Numbered from the stretch's first letter, positions 1 through 8,047 are shown. The stretch is 29,442 nucleotides of DNA from Chloroflexota bacterium (GCA_016213125.1 JACRBR010000295.1:1-29442), one strand, 5' to 3'. Notes: a model not told the origin generated them from the sequence alone. Made by a program: numbers and translations.

Positions 1-423
1 AGCCGCCGCGATCGCTTCGGCGGTCTCGTCGCACCTCAGCACGTCGAACGTGCCCGCCTTCAGCCCGGGAAACGCTCCGTGCAGGTGAATCCAGCGCCCA
101 TCGCCGCACTCGTACAGAGCCACGGCCGGATTGCCCTCCGCCGTCCGTGGCGTAGCCTGCCCTTCGAGCCGCTGCAGCAGGAAGCTCACCAGCGACGCTG
201 CCGCTGCGCGCACATCTACGCCGATCTGCTGGGAGCGGCCGGTGCGACGGCGCCACAGTTCGGCAGCGGCCGTCCCGCACAGTGCGAGCGCCGCCGCTGA
301 AGCTTCGCCGACAGGGAATCTGGAACCGAGCACCGGGTCAGCGCCCGTCACCGCCACCGAATGGCCGGGTATCAGCGTCAGGCGTGCGGCGGCCAGTACA
401 TGGTCGAGGCGGTCAGCGTCCAA
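1..423 (-). CDS. CaiB/BaiF (class III) CoA-transferase, 5' part only
   Basis: This is the first 141 codons of a gene that leaves the window at its left edge. The translation contains the pattern SRFPVGEASAAALALCG followed by ELWRRRTGRSQQIGVDVRAA, and later LYECGDGRWIHLHGAFPGL. These match the N-terminal region of family III CoA-transferases, which move CoA between carboxylic acids. The reading frame is the same as that of the upstream membrane protein and begins right after its TGA stop. The earliest possible start is therefore the TTG at 423-421, three bases beyond that stop; a later GTG is possible. The gene is the last visible member of the MoxR/DUF58/transglutaminase-like operon. A metabolic enzyme in that place may simply be co-transcribed. 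The substrate cannot be told from this fragment. The family call is strong and the start is uncertain. Confidence 0.82.
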   Translation of the reverse strand, partial: MDADRLDHVLAAARLTLIPGHSVAVTGADPVLGSRFPVGEASAAALALCGTAAAELWRRRTGRSQQIGVDVRAAAASLVSFLLQRLEGQATPRTAEGNPAVALYECGDGRWIHLHGAFPGLKAGTFDVLRCDETAEAIAAA

Positions 424-426
424 GCG

Positions 427-2721
427 TCAGCTCCGTGGACGCAAGCGTAGCGCACGCCGCAGCATGGCGTTGCGCAGCGTGGTCCACGCCGACTCCAGCC
501 GCTCCGTCTCGTCCTCCGACAGGTCCTTGTGCCCGAAGCGGGCGGTCTCGTACTTCGCGGCGACGTACCCGGCGGCGTCAGCTCCGGCGACATCGCGGCG
601 GAGACGCGCCGCGTACTCGCGTGGCGTCTCGTGAGGCTGCGGCCGCGCGTTCCCCAGCGCCGCCAGCCGGATGGCCTTCTCCCAGAGTCGTTCTGGGCGC
701 GAAAGACCGCCCAGGCCGTACTCCCACGCGAACGTCGCGGTGGCAGCCAGCACGATGATGGCCACGGCGACAGCGAAGAGCGCGATGAACAGCGGAAGGC
801 TGTTGTCTGCGCCGCTTCCTCCAGCCTCGCCGAATGGCACGACTGGCGCCGGGCTATCGAGTCCGCCCAGATCCAGCCCGTCGCCCAGGCCGCGCTCGCT
901 GGTGCTTCCTGCAGGTGTCGGTTGAGCGACAGGCGCGTCGCTGCGCCGTGGGATCGTCGGCTGAGATGGCGAAGGGCTGAACTCCACCCACCCGATGCCG
1001 GGGAAGTACACCTCGGGCCATGCGAAGGCGTTTCGCTGCGTGAGGCGGTACGTGTTACCGTCGCCCTTCGCCAGCGGGTCGATGACGTATCCCGTCGCCA
1101 CGCGAGATGGGACGCCCAGCGTGCGTAGCATGACGGCCATCGCCGAGGCGTGGTAGTCGAAGTAACCGCGCTGGACATCGAACAGGAAGAAGTCGACCGT
1201 GTCTCGGCCGGGCGGCGTCGTCGGGACGTTGAAGTCCGTCGGGAACGTGCGCAGGTAGTTCTGAACCAGCACCGCCTGCTCGTACGGCGTCTCCGCGCCC
1301 GTCGTGACTTCGCGCGCCTTCACCGCCACGCGCTCCGGCATATCCTCCGGCACCTGCAGGTAGCGTTCGAGCACCCACAGCGGATAGTGTGTCCCCGACG
1401 CGTTGAGCAGCTCGATGCTGGGGATCGCGGCGCTGCCCGTCACCGTGTACGTGTCGTCGTTGCCGAGACTCTGCGCCGGCTCCAGGCTGCTTACGTCGGG
1501 CAGATCCTGCCCGATGCGCGCCTCCGCGGGCACGCTCGCTTCGAGTGGTTGGCCGACGCTGAACAGATGATCGTCGTTGTCCCCCTTAATCGTGATGTTG
1601 ATCGTGACGTCCTGCCGGGTGCCGGGCAGCGGCCGGCCGTTCGGGCTGACGACCTCGTCGGCGATCGTCTGATCGCCCGCCGGAAGCGGGACGCCGTTCA
1701 CGTTCACCTTCCAGCCGTTGCTGGTGTACTCGTCGAACGACTGCTCGCGCAGGAACTGGGCCATCTCTGGCGTGAGCTCCACGTCGATCTGAACCGCGTC
1801 CTTCCCGTTGAGCGTGATCTTTCCCTGGAACGGCAGGGCGTCCTTGATGTTGTGGACGTTGATCGGCTTCTTTGCGTTCACGCCGACGAACACCCGCGCG
1901 TACGGCGTCAGGCGGCTCGTCAGGGGCGCCGTGAAGTCGTCCCACCGCTCCTTGGCCGTATCCGAGCGGTGAGCCAGCGGCATAAGCCATACGCCGACCA
2001 GCAGTGCTACCGTTGCCCAGAAGGTCAGGTGCAGCACCGACAGGCTCATGAACTCCGGGTAGGCGATGCGCTCGGCGTTCCAGGCCCGTTGCTTCTGCTC
2101 GACGTTCATGCGCATCACGAGCAGCACCGCTCCGAAGCAGTACAGGACGAACGCGTAGCTGAACTGTCCGGGGATGAAGCTGATGTTCCACATCAGCGCC
2201 AGCCCGCTCGGGATCAGTCCCAGCCAGGGGTTCTTCCACCGGAAGATCGCCCACGACGACGCGTATGCGCCGACCCACGTGAGCACGAGCATCACCACAA
2301 CGACCGGCAGCCCGTCGTTGCTGATGCCGCCCTGCGTCGCGGCCGACCACCAGGCATGCATGCGGTCCAGCAGTTGGTCCGTCCTGGCGGCGGGCGTGCC
2401 GCCGGGCAGGATCGCCAGCAGTTGCACAAACACCAGCACCGCCCCGCCGAGCAACCCGAGCGCGTGAAGCAGCACTGCGCTCCAGCGCAGCTTCGCCAGC
2501 CCATACCCTGCGAGCAGCCCCGCAAAGCCGATCGGATACAACGACGGCATGTCGTCGACCCAGTTCGCACCCTGGATCGAGGCGATGCACGCGAGAAACA
2601 GCAGCGTGGTGATGGCCAGCGTCAGCCACTCTTCCCACGGGATGAACGCAGACAGCCGGTCGTCCGCCGACCCCTCCTCGTGCCGCCGTTGAAAGATCTC
2701 GTCCCAGTTGGCTTCCCGCAT
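427..2721 (-). CDS. TgpA-like membrane protein with degenerate transglutaminase domain and DUF4129 tail
   Basis: The 764-residue protein has about six or seven hydrophobic segments between residues 33 and 250. A long extracytoplasmic region holding a transglutaminase-like core (about 470-580) follows. There is another membrane segment near 640-670, and a cytoplasmic DUF4129-like tail includes the PHETPREYAARLRRD stretch. Fold landmarks such as SAMAVMLRTLGVPSRVATGY and WPEVYFPGIGWVEF are well kept. The catalytic cysteine position, normally GYC or GDC before this stretch, is Phe521 (GYFDYHAS). The catalytic histidine position, normally HAW, is Phe566 (AFAW). It is therefore probably not an active transglutaminase or protease and may bind peptide or act structurally. 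The start codon lies 6 bp past the DUF58 stop, so the two are surely co-transcribed. The architecture is the usual partner of MoxR and DUF58 proteins. Confidence 0.9.
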   Translation of the reverse strand: MREANWDEIFQRRHEEGSADDRLSAFIPWEEWLTLAITTLLFLACIASIQGANWVDDMPSLYPIGFAGLLAGYGLAKLRWSAVLLHALGLLGGAVLVFVQLLAILPGGTPAARTDQLLDRMHAWWSAATQGGISNDGLPVVVVMLVLTWVGAYASSWAIFRWKNPWLGLIPSGLALMWNISFIPGQFSYAFVLYCFGAVLLVMRMNVEQKQRAWNAERIAYPEFMSLSVLHLTFWATVALLVGVWLMPLAHRSDTAKERWDDFTAPLTSRLTPYARVFVGVNAKKPINVHNIKDALPFQGKITLNGKDAVQIDVELTPEMAQFLREQSFDEYTSNGWKVNVNGVPLPAGDQTIADEVVSPNGRPLPGTRQDVTINITIKGDNDDHLFSVGQPLEASVPAEARIGQDLPDVSSLEPAQSLGNDDTYTVTGSAAIPSIELLNASGTHYPLWVLERYLQVPEDMPERVAVKAREVTTGAETPYEQAVLVQNYLRTFPTDFNVPTTPPGRDTVDFFLFDVQRGYFDYHASAMAVMLRTLGVPSRVATGYVIDPLAKGDGNTYRLTQRNAFAWPEVYFPGIGWVEFSPSPSQPTIPRRSDAPVAQPTPAGSTSERGLGDGLDLGGLDSPAPVVPFGEAGGSGADNSLPLFIALFAVAVAIIVLAATATFAWEYGLGGLSRPERLWEKAIRLAALGNARPQPHETPREYAARLRRDVAGADAAGYVAAKYETARFGHKDLSEDETERLESAWTTLRNAMLRRALRLRPRS

Positions 2722-2727
2722 CGTCCC

Positions 2728-3987
2728 CTACATCCCCGACTTCGTCGGCACGTCCTCTGCCGAGCCGCCCAGCGCGCTCTGCAGGTCGTCCGCGTGCTTC
2801 ACCATGTAGGTGAACACGTCGCTCGCCGCTAGCGACGCGAACACGCCCAGAGAACTCTCCGGTCCACCGAACGTGCTCGGCTCCAGCACGATCGCAGCAA
2901 CCTTCACGCCACGCCCGTGCAGCAGCCCCAGTGCCGCCACCCACCGCTCGTCCGTCGATGGGGTGATCACCACGACCGTCGTGTGCCGGCCGAAACGGCG
3001 TGCCTCGTTGGCGATGAGGTCATGCAGCGGCACGTCGCCCCAGGTGCGCGTCATGGCCAGCGATTCGAGGATCCGGGTGTACTGGTCGATCCCGCGCTCG
3101 GCCTCGATGACGTCGAAGTGCCTTCCGAAGGACAGGAAGCCCACGCTGCGGTTCGCGGTCAGGAAGTACCGAGCCACAGAGGCTGCGATCCGGACGCCGT
3201 ACTCCTCCGTCGAATCGTCGCCGTCTCCCACATGCACGTCGCGGTCCAGGTCGAGGATGATCCAGATGTCGCTCGCCGGATCCAGCTCGAAGATCTTCAC
3301 CATTAGCTCGCCGGTGCGGGCCGTGCTGGCCCAGTGGATGCGGTTGTAGCTGTCGCCGAACTCATACTGGCGCACGCCCGAGGCGTTCGGTGTCACGTAG
3401 TGCGTGCGGCGGCGGAAGCGGCCCTCGCCGGGGAGGTTCGCCGGCGGGACGTGGAAGTTCGGCAGCTCGGTGGCGCGCGGGTATACCAGGACATTCTGCG
3501 AGGAGCCGTAGCTGCGTTCGTGGTGGAACAGGCCGAACGGGTCGCCAGTCCGGACCATCAAGGGACCCACGGCGTATAGTCCGCGGCGCGTGATCATTGA
3601 CTTCACCCGGAACGAGCGCGAACCCTTCGCCGGCACCGTGACCACGCGTCGCGCGTGGTGGCCCGGCATCTCGCTGGGGTCGTCGATCTCGAGCCAGACC
3701 TTCGCCAGCCACGAGTTGTTGCGGACAGTGATCCGCTCCTCGAATTCAGCACCTTCCTGGAGCCGGTCACCCGAACGGTCGGTAGTGACGTCGATGCCCT
3801 GCAGGTTCAGGCGCGACCACGCGTACGCCACGGGGATGCCCAGCAGCGCCACATACGAGAGCCGCCACGCGAGCCAGAAGCCCGTGGAGATGGCGCTGAA
3901 CGCGCAGACGAAGAACAGGATCGCCACGCCCGTTAGCGTGCGATTCTCGATGAAGATGGTGCGGTACAGTCGCTTGAGACGCCGCAT
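2728..3987 (-). CDS. DUF58 family protein, membrane-anchored type
   Basis: This 419-residue protein has two hydrophobic segments at about residues 20-60, then a beta-rich region. The family's signature follows at about 204-235 (GVRQYEFGDSYNRIHW, then TGELMVKIFE). The C-terminal part resembles a von Willebrand A fold, with IWIILDLD at about 241-248. DUF58 proteins are regularly encoded next to MoxR ATPases and membrane transglutaminase-like proteins, exactly as here, and are thought to be clients or partners of the ATPase in envelope processes. The gap to moxR is 9 bp and to the next gene 6 bp. The ATG at 3987 has only a weak AGGCGA-type ribosome site, consistent with translation inside an operon. 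The molecular function of the family is not settled. Confidence 0.92.
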   Translation of the reverse strand: MRRLKRLYRTIFIENRTLTGVAILFFVCAFSAISTGFWLAWRLSYVALLGIPVAYAWSRLNLQGIDVTTDRSGDRLQEGAEFEERITVRNNSWLAKVWLEIDDPSEMPGHHARRVVTVPAKGSRSFRVKSMITRRGLYAVGPLMVRTGDPFGLFHHERSYGSSQNVLVYPRATELPNFHVPPANLPGEGRFRRRTHYVTPNASGVRQYEFGDSYNRIHWASTARTGELMVKIFELDPASDIWIILDLDRDVHVGDGDDSTEEYGVRIAASVARYFLTANRSVGFLSFGRHFDVIEAERGIDQYTRILESLAMTRTWGDVPLHDLIANEARRFGRHTTVVVITPSTDERWVAALGLLHGRGVKVAAIVLEPSTFGGPESSLGVFASLAASDVFTYMVKHADDLQSALGGSAEDVPTKSGM

Positions 3988-3996
3988 GGCGATCGC

Positions 3997-4998
3997 CTAT
4001 CGGCTTTGCTGGCTCGTTGTTCGGGTGGCGTCCGTGGGTGCGGGGGCGCCGCCACGAGCGCGCGCACCGGGCACTGGCGTCCGTTCCAGCACCTGGTCGA
4101 CGATCTCCTTGGCCGTGACATTCTTTACGCGTGAGGCAGGGCTCACGATGATGCGGTGCCCCAGCGTGGCATACGCCAGCTCCTTGACGTCGTCCGGCAG
4201 CACGAAATCGCGGCCGTCCAGCATCGCGCGCGCCTGGCACGTCCGGTACAGCGCCAGAGACCCGCGGGGGGAAGCCCCGAGGTACACCGAGGCATTCTTC
4301 CGTGTCGCGTCCACGATGGTGACGATGTACTGCTTGATCAGCGGATCGACGTAGATGTCCTTCACCGCCCGCTGCATCGAGAGCAGCTCGTTCGAGTCCG
4401 TCACGCGCTCGAGCGAATCGATCGGGTGCTGCCGCTGCTGGCCTTCCATGATCAGGACCTCGTCCGTCATCGACGGGTACCCCAGGTGGATGCGTAGCAG
4501 GAAGCGGTCGAGCTGCGCCTCCGGCAGCGGGAAGGTTCCCTCGTACTCGATGGGGTTCTGCGTAGCCAGCACCATGAACGGCTCCGGCATCGGGTGCGTG
4601 ACGCCGTCCACGGTCACCTGGCGCTCTTCCATCGCCTCCAGCAGCGACGACTGCGTCTTTGGCGTCGCCCGGTTGATCTCGTCGGCCAGCACCACCTGTG
4701 CGACGATCGGACCGGGGCGGAACTCGAAGTCGCGCGTCTTCTGATTGAAGATCGAGACCCCGCTGACGTCGCTGGGCAGCAGGTCGGGTGTGAACTGGAT
4801 GCGGCGGAAGTTGCACCCCGTCGAAACGGCGATGCTGCGGGCCAGGATCGTCTTGCCCACCCCCGGCACGTCCTCGATGAGCACGTGGCCCTGGCACAGG
4901 AGCGCGATCAGCGTCAGCCGGACCTCCGCCTCCTTCCCGATGATCACCTTCTCGACGTTGGCGATGATCCGCTCGGCGATGATCCTGGGGTCTTCCAT
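3997..4998 (-). CDS. MoxR-family AAA+ ATPase
   Basis: The 333-residue protein is a full-length MoxR ATPase. Walker A is GVGKT at residues 46-50 (context EDVPGVGKTILAR). Walker B with the MoxR signature is VVLADEINRATPKTQ starting at about 102. The sensor region reads MVLATQNPIEYEGTF, and the lid region contains GASPRGSLAL. MoxR proteins act as ATP-driven chaperones that help assemble or insert metal into partner complexes, typically with DUF58 or von Willebrand A proteins. It heads the MoxR-DUF58-transglutaminase-like operon. A GGAGG site lies 5 bases before the ATG, and a consensus TATAAT sits about 70 bp upstream. The last 25 or so residues are low-complexity (Ala, Arg, Thr, Pro) and probably disordered. 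Confidence 0.95.
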   Translation of the reverse strand: MEDPRIIAERIIANVEKVIIGKEAEVRLTLIALLCQGHVLIEDVPGVGKTILARSIAVSTGCNFRRIQFTPDLLPSDVSGVSIFNQKTRDFEFRPGPIVAQVVLADEINRATPKTQSSLLEAMEERQVTVDGVTHPMPEPFMVLATQNPIEYEGTFPLPEAQLDRFLLRIHLGYPSMTDEVLIMEGQQRQHPIDSLERVTDSNELLSMQRAVKDIYVDPLIKQYIVTIVDATRKNASVYLGASPRGSLALYRTCQARAMLDGRDFVLPDDVKELAYATLGHRIIVSPASRVKNVTAKEIVDQVLERTPVPGARARGGAPAPTDATRTTSQQSR

Positions 4999-5068
4999 GT
5001 ATTCCTCCGGCCGGGGTCGGGGCAGGTGTACGTGAGGTATACGTCTCTGGGCGAGGGAAGGTTCCTCG

Positions 5069-5074
5069 ATTATA
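5069..5074 (-). promoter_or_regulatory. Putative -10 box of the moxR operon
   Basis: The minus strand reads TATAAT here, a perfect sigma-70-type -10 hexamer in otherwise GC-rich DNA. It lies 70 bp upstream of the MoxR start. No good -35 hexamer is visible at 16-18 bp. It would start transcription of the four-gene moxR operon independently of the upstream M20 gene. Confidence 0.5.
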
Positions 5075-5127
5075 GCAATGCGAGGACACCGGTTTTCGCG
5101 GGGTCATGTGACAAATCGCTGATGCTT

Positions 5128-5155
5128 GGCTGACGGCCGGATGGGCTGACGGCCG
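5128..5155. repeat. Pair of 12-bp direct repeats
   Basis: GGCTGACGGCCG occurs at 5128-5139 and again at 5144-5155, a 16-bp period, just past the end of the M20 gene and upstream of the moxR operon. A related 11-mer, TGGCTGACGGC, appears on the minus strand near 23090-23100 in another spacer. It may be part of a dispersed intergenic word or a binding site. No function is claimed. Confidence 0.55.
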
Positions 5156-5164
5156 ACCTGGCGA

Positions 5165-6337
5165 CTAGCGCGACCCGGCGAAGTCAGCTTTGGATCGCCG
5201 CACCAACTCCGGGTCCAGCGCCAGTTCTACGCCCGTCATCGCCAGCGCCTTCGCGACCGAGATCATGTTCTCGTGTGCCGCATCGGTCGCCGCCACCGCC
5301 GTGAACTCCGGCGAGTGCGTGAACTTCGGGGCGCCCACCCCGAACGTCGGGTGGATCGACGGCACCACCTGGCTCACGTTGCCCATGTCGCTGCTGCCGC
5401 TCGTCAGGTCCTTCAGCTCGATGAAGGTGCGCCCCAGGTCCTCGGCGTTGCGCCGGTACGCCTCGACCATCGGCCGGTTGTTCTTCATCGGCGCGTACTC
5501 CGACTCCTGGTGCCAGTCCATCGTCACCGTGCAGCCTGTCGCCAGCGCTCCGGCCTCGAAGCACGCCTTCACGCGCCCCTTCAGCTCCTCCAGGTACCAC
5601 GGCTTCAGCGCCCGCACGTAGAACGCGCCCTTCGCCCGCTCCGGCACGATGTTGGGCGCCTCGCCGCCGTACGTCACGATGCCGTGCAGCCGCGCGTCGC
5701 GCCGGATGTGCTGGCGCAGCTGCGCGATCGACTGGTAGGCCGTGACGAGCGCATCCAGTGCGTTGACTCCCTGTTCCGGAAACACGGACGCGTGCACGGC
5801 CTTCCCGCGGTACTCCACGTCGACGTGCGCCACGCCGAACATGGGCGACTCGGCGAGGTCTACCGGCCCCGGGTGGGCCATCAGCGCCACGTCGATGTCA
5901 TCAAATGCGCCGTGCGTGATCATCGGGATCTTCCCGCCGTTTCCCTCCTCCGCGGGCGTCCCCAGGATCACGATGCGCGCGTCGGCCGGATCCAGCGCCT
6001 TCGTCAGCGCTGCAGCCGAGCCCACGCCCGTCGTCGCGATCAGATTATGGCCGCAGGCGTGGCCGATCTCCGGCAGCGCATCGTACTCCGCGCAGATGGC
6101 GATCGTGGTCGGGCCGTGGCCCCACTCGCCCCGGAACGCCGTCTCCATGCCGTACGCGTGCTCGTGAACCGCGAACCCCTGCGCTTTCACGAACGGCACT
6201 AGCTGCTCGTACGCGTAGCGCTCCTCCCATGCCAGCTCCGGGTGCGCGTGGATCTCCTTCGAGAGCCGCACCAGCTCCGGCGCGATCGCGTCGACCGCTG
6301 CCCTTGCCCGTTCCTTCGCCGTCGAGATGTCAGTCAT
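5165..6337 (-). CDS. M20 family amidohydrolase / peptidase (AbgB-like)
   Basis: The 390-residue protein is a cytosolic M20 metallohydrolase; there is no signal peptide. Metal-site landmarks are EYDALPEIGHACGHN at about 84-98 (Cys95 and His97), GTPAEEGNGGK at about 126-136, His155 in ALMAHPG, and a C-terminal His in GAPKFTHSPEF. The AEYDALPEIGHACGHN form is typical of the aminobenzoyl-glutamate hydrolase / amidohydrolase branch. That branch cleaves amide bonds of acylated amino acids or dipeptides, so the exact substrate is open. The first 30 residues fit the family N-terminus well, which supports the ATG at 6337, preceded by a GGCGGTGAG site. It lies 108 bp downstream of citrate synthase on the same strand, separated by a hairpin, so it may have its own promoter. 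Confidence 0.9.
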   Translation of the reverse strand: MTDISTAKERARAAVDAIAPELVRLSKEIHAHPELAWEERYAYEQLVPFVKAQGFAVHEHAYGMETAFRGEWGHGPTTIAICAEYDALPEIGHACGHNLIATTGVGSAAALTKALDPADARIVILGTPAEEGNGGKIPMITHGAFDDIDVALMAHPGPVDLAESPMFGVAHVDVEYRGKAVHASVFPEQGVNALDALVTAYQSIAQLRQHIRRDARLHGIVTYGGEAPNIVPERAKGAFYVRALKPWYLEELKGRVKACFEAGALATGCTVTMDWHQESEYAPMKNNRPMVEAYRRNAEDLGRTFIELKDLTSGSSDMGNVSQVVPSIHPTFGVGAPKFTHSPEFTAVAATDAAHENMISVAKALAMTGVELALDPELVRRSKADFAGSR

Positions 6338-6399
6338 CGCTCACCGCCGATCATCGATGTGGTGCGGCTAGCGTACACCCGCTCCGGCATACGTCGTAG

Positions 6400-6419
6400 G
6401 GGCACGCTGCGGCGTGCCC
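6400..6419 (-). terminator. Hairpin between citrate synthase and M20 genes
   Basis: GGGCACGC and GCGTGCCC form an 8-bp perfect stem around a 4-base loop. It lies 27 bp past the citrate synthase stop. There is no clear T-run on the minus strand, so it may be a weak terminator, a processing site or a small palindromic repeat. Confidence 0.4.
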
Positions 6420-6445
6420 TCGTTGTGTTGCGCTGGGTCGCTGTC

Positions 6446-7573
6446 CTAGTTTCGCTGGTCGATCGGCGTCCAGCGCAGGTGCCGGGGGCCGGTGTACTCC
6501 AGCAGTGGCCGGATCAGGACGTTGTCCCGATACTGTTCCAGCACGTGCGCCACCCAGCCCGGCATGCGACCGACCGCGAACATCGGGATGAACTGCTCGT
6601 CAGGGATGCCCAGGAGGCTGTAGACGGCACCCGCGTAGAAGTCGACGTTCGGGTAGATGCCCTTTGCACGGTACGGCTCCATCGCGCGCTCAACCTCTTG
6701 CAGGATCTGGAACCACTGGTCGTTGCCGCGCTTGTGCCCCAGCTCGCGCGCCACGCCACGCAGTTCGCTGCCGCGCGGGTCCTCGTTCTTGTACACACGG
6801 TGGCCGAAGCCCATCACCTTCTCGCCGGCCTTGATCTTCTCCTCGATGTAATCGATCGCCTTCTGTGGGTCGCCGATCTCCTCGACCGTCTTCTGCACCG
6901 CCTCCGCGGCGCCGCCGTGCAGCGGGCCCTTCAGGGTTGCGATGGCCGCCACGATGCACGACCCGATGTCGGCCGCCGTCCCGGCCGCCACGCGCGCCGC
7001 AAACGTCGAGGCGTTGCTGCTGTGCTCGGCGTGCAGCACCAGGTCCAGATCGATGATCTGCGCGTCCTCGGCCGTCGGTTCGTGGCCGAACAACATGTAC
7101 AGGAAGTTCGCGGCGTGGCTCAGTTCCTCCCGGGGGCTGACCGGATCCAGTCCCTGCCGGATCCGGTGCATTGCGGCCACGATCGTCGCCACCTGCGAGA
7201 TCAGGCGGATTCCCACCGGCAGGCCGACGTCCACCGTCGCCTCGCGGCTGTTCTCGTCCAGTCCCACGACGGCCGAACACGCGGTGCGCAGCACGTCCAT
7301 CGGGTGGGCCGCGTTCATGCGCTGGATGATCTCAATCACCGGCTCCGGGATCGTTCGCCCGGCCTTGAGCTGGCGGTCGAAGTCGCGAAGCTGCTCGCGG
7401 TTGGGGAGGGCGCCGTAGAGCAGGAGGTACGACACCTCCTCGAACGTCGCATGCACCGCCAGGTCGTGGATGTTGTAGCCGCGGTAGACGAGCTTCCCGG
7501 CCTCTCCGTCGATGAAGGCGATCCTGGTCTCGTCCAGGACGATGCCCTTCAGCCCCGTGCCAACGCTGCTCAT
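6446..7573 (-). CDS. gltA: Citrate synthase (possibly 2-methylcitrate synthase)
   Basis: The 375-residue protein has the length of the short bacterial citrate synthases. It contains the family signature MGFGHRVYKNEDPR (about 254-267). The catalytic residues expected for condensation of oxaloacetate and acetyl-CoA are present: His219 (GPLHGGA), His258 (GHR) and Asp311 (NVDFY). The related 2-methylcitrate synthases share these residues, so propionyl-CoA use cannot be excluded. The start is the ATG at 7573 (MSSVGTGLKGIVLDETRIAF), preceded by AAGGAG. The frame stays open upstream, but that extension is unlike the family. It is divergent from speD across a 489-bp spacer with two inverted repeats that could hold its promoter and operator. 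It would feed the TCA cycle. Confidence 0.94.
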   Translation of the reverse strand: MSSVGTGLKGIVLDETRIAFIDGEAGKLVYRGYNIHDLAVHATFEEVSYLLLYGALPNREQLRDFDRQLKAGRTIPEPVIEIIQRMNAAHPMDVLRTACSAVVGLDENSREATVDVGLPVGIRLISQVATIVAAMHRIRQGLDPVSPREELSHAANFLYMLFGHEPTAEDAQIIDLDLVLHAEHSSNASTFAARVAAGTAADIGSCIVAAIATLKGPLHGGAAEAVQKTVEEIGDPQKAIDYIEEKIKAGEKVMGFGHRVYKNEDPRGSELRGVARELGHKRGNDQWFQILQEVERAMEPYRAKGIYPNVDFYAGAVYSLLGIPDEQFIPMFAVGRMPGWVAHVLEQYRDNVLIRPLLEYTGPRHLRWTPIDQRN

Positions 7574-7640
7574 ACCTGAGAGTCTCCTTCCGGCTCGTGG
7601 GGGCGCGGCGGGGAAGCCGGCCCTTACGTTTAAGTATTCG

Positions 7641-7667
7641 GACGGTGAATAAGCAAAATAGACCGTC
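7641..7667. promoter_or_regulatory. Inverted repeat upstream of gltA
   Basis: GACGGT at 7641-7646 and ACCGTC at 7662-7667 form an inverted repeat with a 15-bp AT-rich spacer. It lies 70-95 bp upstream of the citrate synthase start, in the AT-rich core of the divergent spacer. The arrangement is that of an operator or promoter element. The binding protein is unknown. Confidence 0.4.
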
Positions 7668-7679
7668 TTTATCCTATCA

Positions 7680-7698
7680 CGATGGGATCGTCCCATCG
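7680..7698. promoter_or_regulatory. Perfect 8-bp palindrome in the gltA/speD spacer
   Basis: CGATGGGA and TCCCATCG are perfect inverted arms separated by TCG. A short, near-symmetric palindrome in a divergent spacer is typical of a dimeric repressor site. It could also be a small RNA hairpin. No regulator is encoded beside it. Confidence 0.4.
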
Positions 7699-7887
7699 GG
7701 CCGGCTCGATGAACATCGTGTTACAGGCGGCAGACGGCCCGTGGAGGACATCGCGCGCATGTCCGCAGAAGCGACATAACGCTACGTTTGCAGGGCGGGA
7801 GGGTCGCTGCTACCATTGCGGCTGCGTGTCCACTGGACCGCGGACATAGAAGCTAGGCTACAGCGCTCGATAGGAGAGACGACCCGG

Positions 7888-7938
7888 GGCCTGGCCGGCT
7901 GGATTCGCGAGAAGCGCGGGTTCTGCCGGGGGCCTTTT
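7888..7938 (+). promoter_or_regulatory. Possible attenuator hairpin in the speD leader
   Basis: CCGGC at 7895-7899 can pair with GCCGG at 7925-7929. GGCC at 7888-7891 can pair with GGCC at 7931-7934, and an inner AGAA/TTCT helix closes the loop. A TTTT run follows at 7935-7938. This has the form of an intrinsic terminator inside a leader, about 125 bp before speD. Bulges on both sides make the stem imperfect. Confidence 0.3.
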
Positions 7939-8004
7939 GCGTTGTCAAACGAAGATGGAAGCCGACAGAACTGGCACCCAGGTACGTCCATTCACTTAGC
8001 GGTT

Positions 8005-8047
8005 CCGGGTTTCGTCCCGGGCATTCGGACCCCGGCGGGCACGGGGT
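8005..8047 (+). promoter_or_regulatory. Tandem hairpins just before the speD ribosome site
   Basis: CCGGG (8005-8009) pairs with CCCGG (8016-8020), and ACCCCG (8029-8034) pairs with CGGGGT (8042-8047). The second stem ends two bases before the GGAAAGGA ribosome site of speD. Folding here could influence speD translation. Known polyamine- or SAM-responsive RNA motifs were not recognised. Confidence 0.3.

Noticed and set aside
1150..2832. A 560-codon plus-strand open frame opposite the transglutaminase-like and DUF58 genes
   Set aside because: Its composition is Arg/Val/His-rich with no domain. The minus-strand frame shows clear family motifs. Long antisense frames are expected at this GC content.
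3767..5107. A 446-codon minus-strand frame overlapping moxR and the start of the DUF58 gene
   Set aside because: It is out of phase with both real genes and has low-complexity Arg/Gly/Pro sequence; it is a shadow.
7574..7696. 41-residue N-terminal extension of citrate synthase
   Set aside because: The extension is Arg/Pro-rich, unlike the family, and crosses the AT-rich promoter region. The ATG at 7573 has AAGGAG before it.
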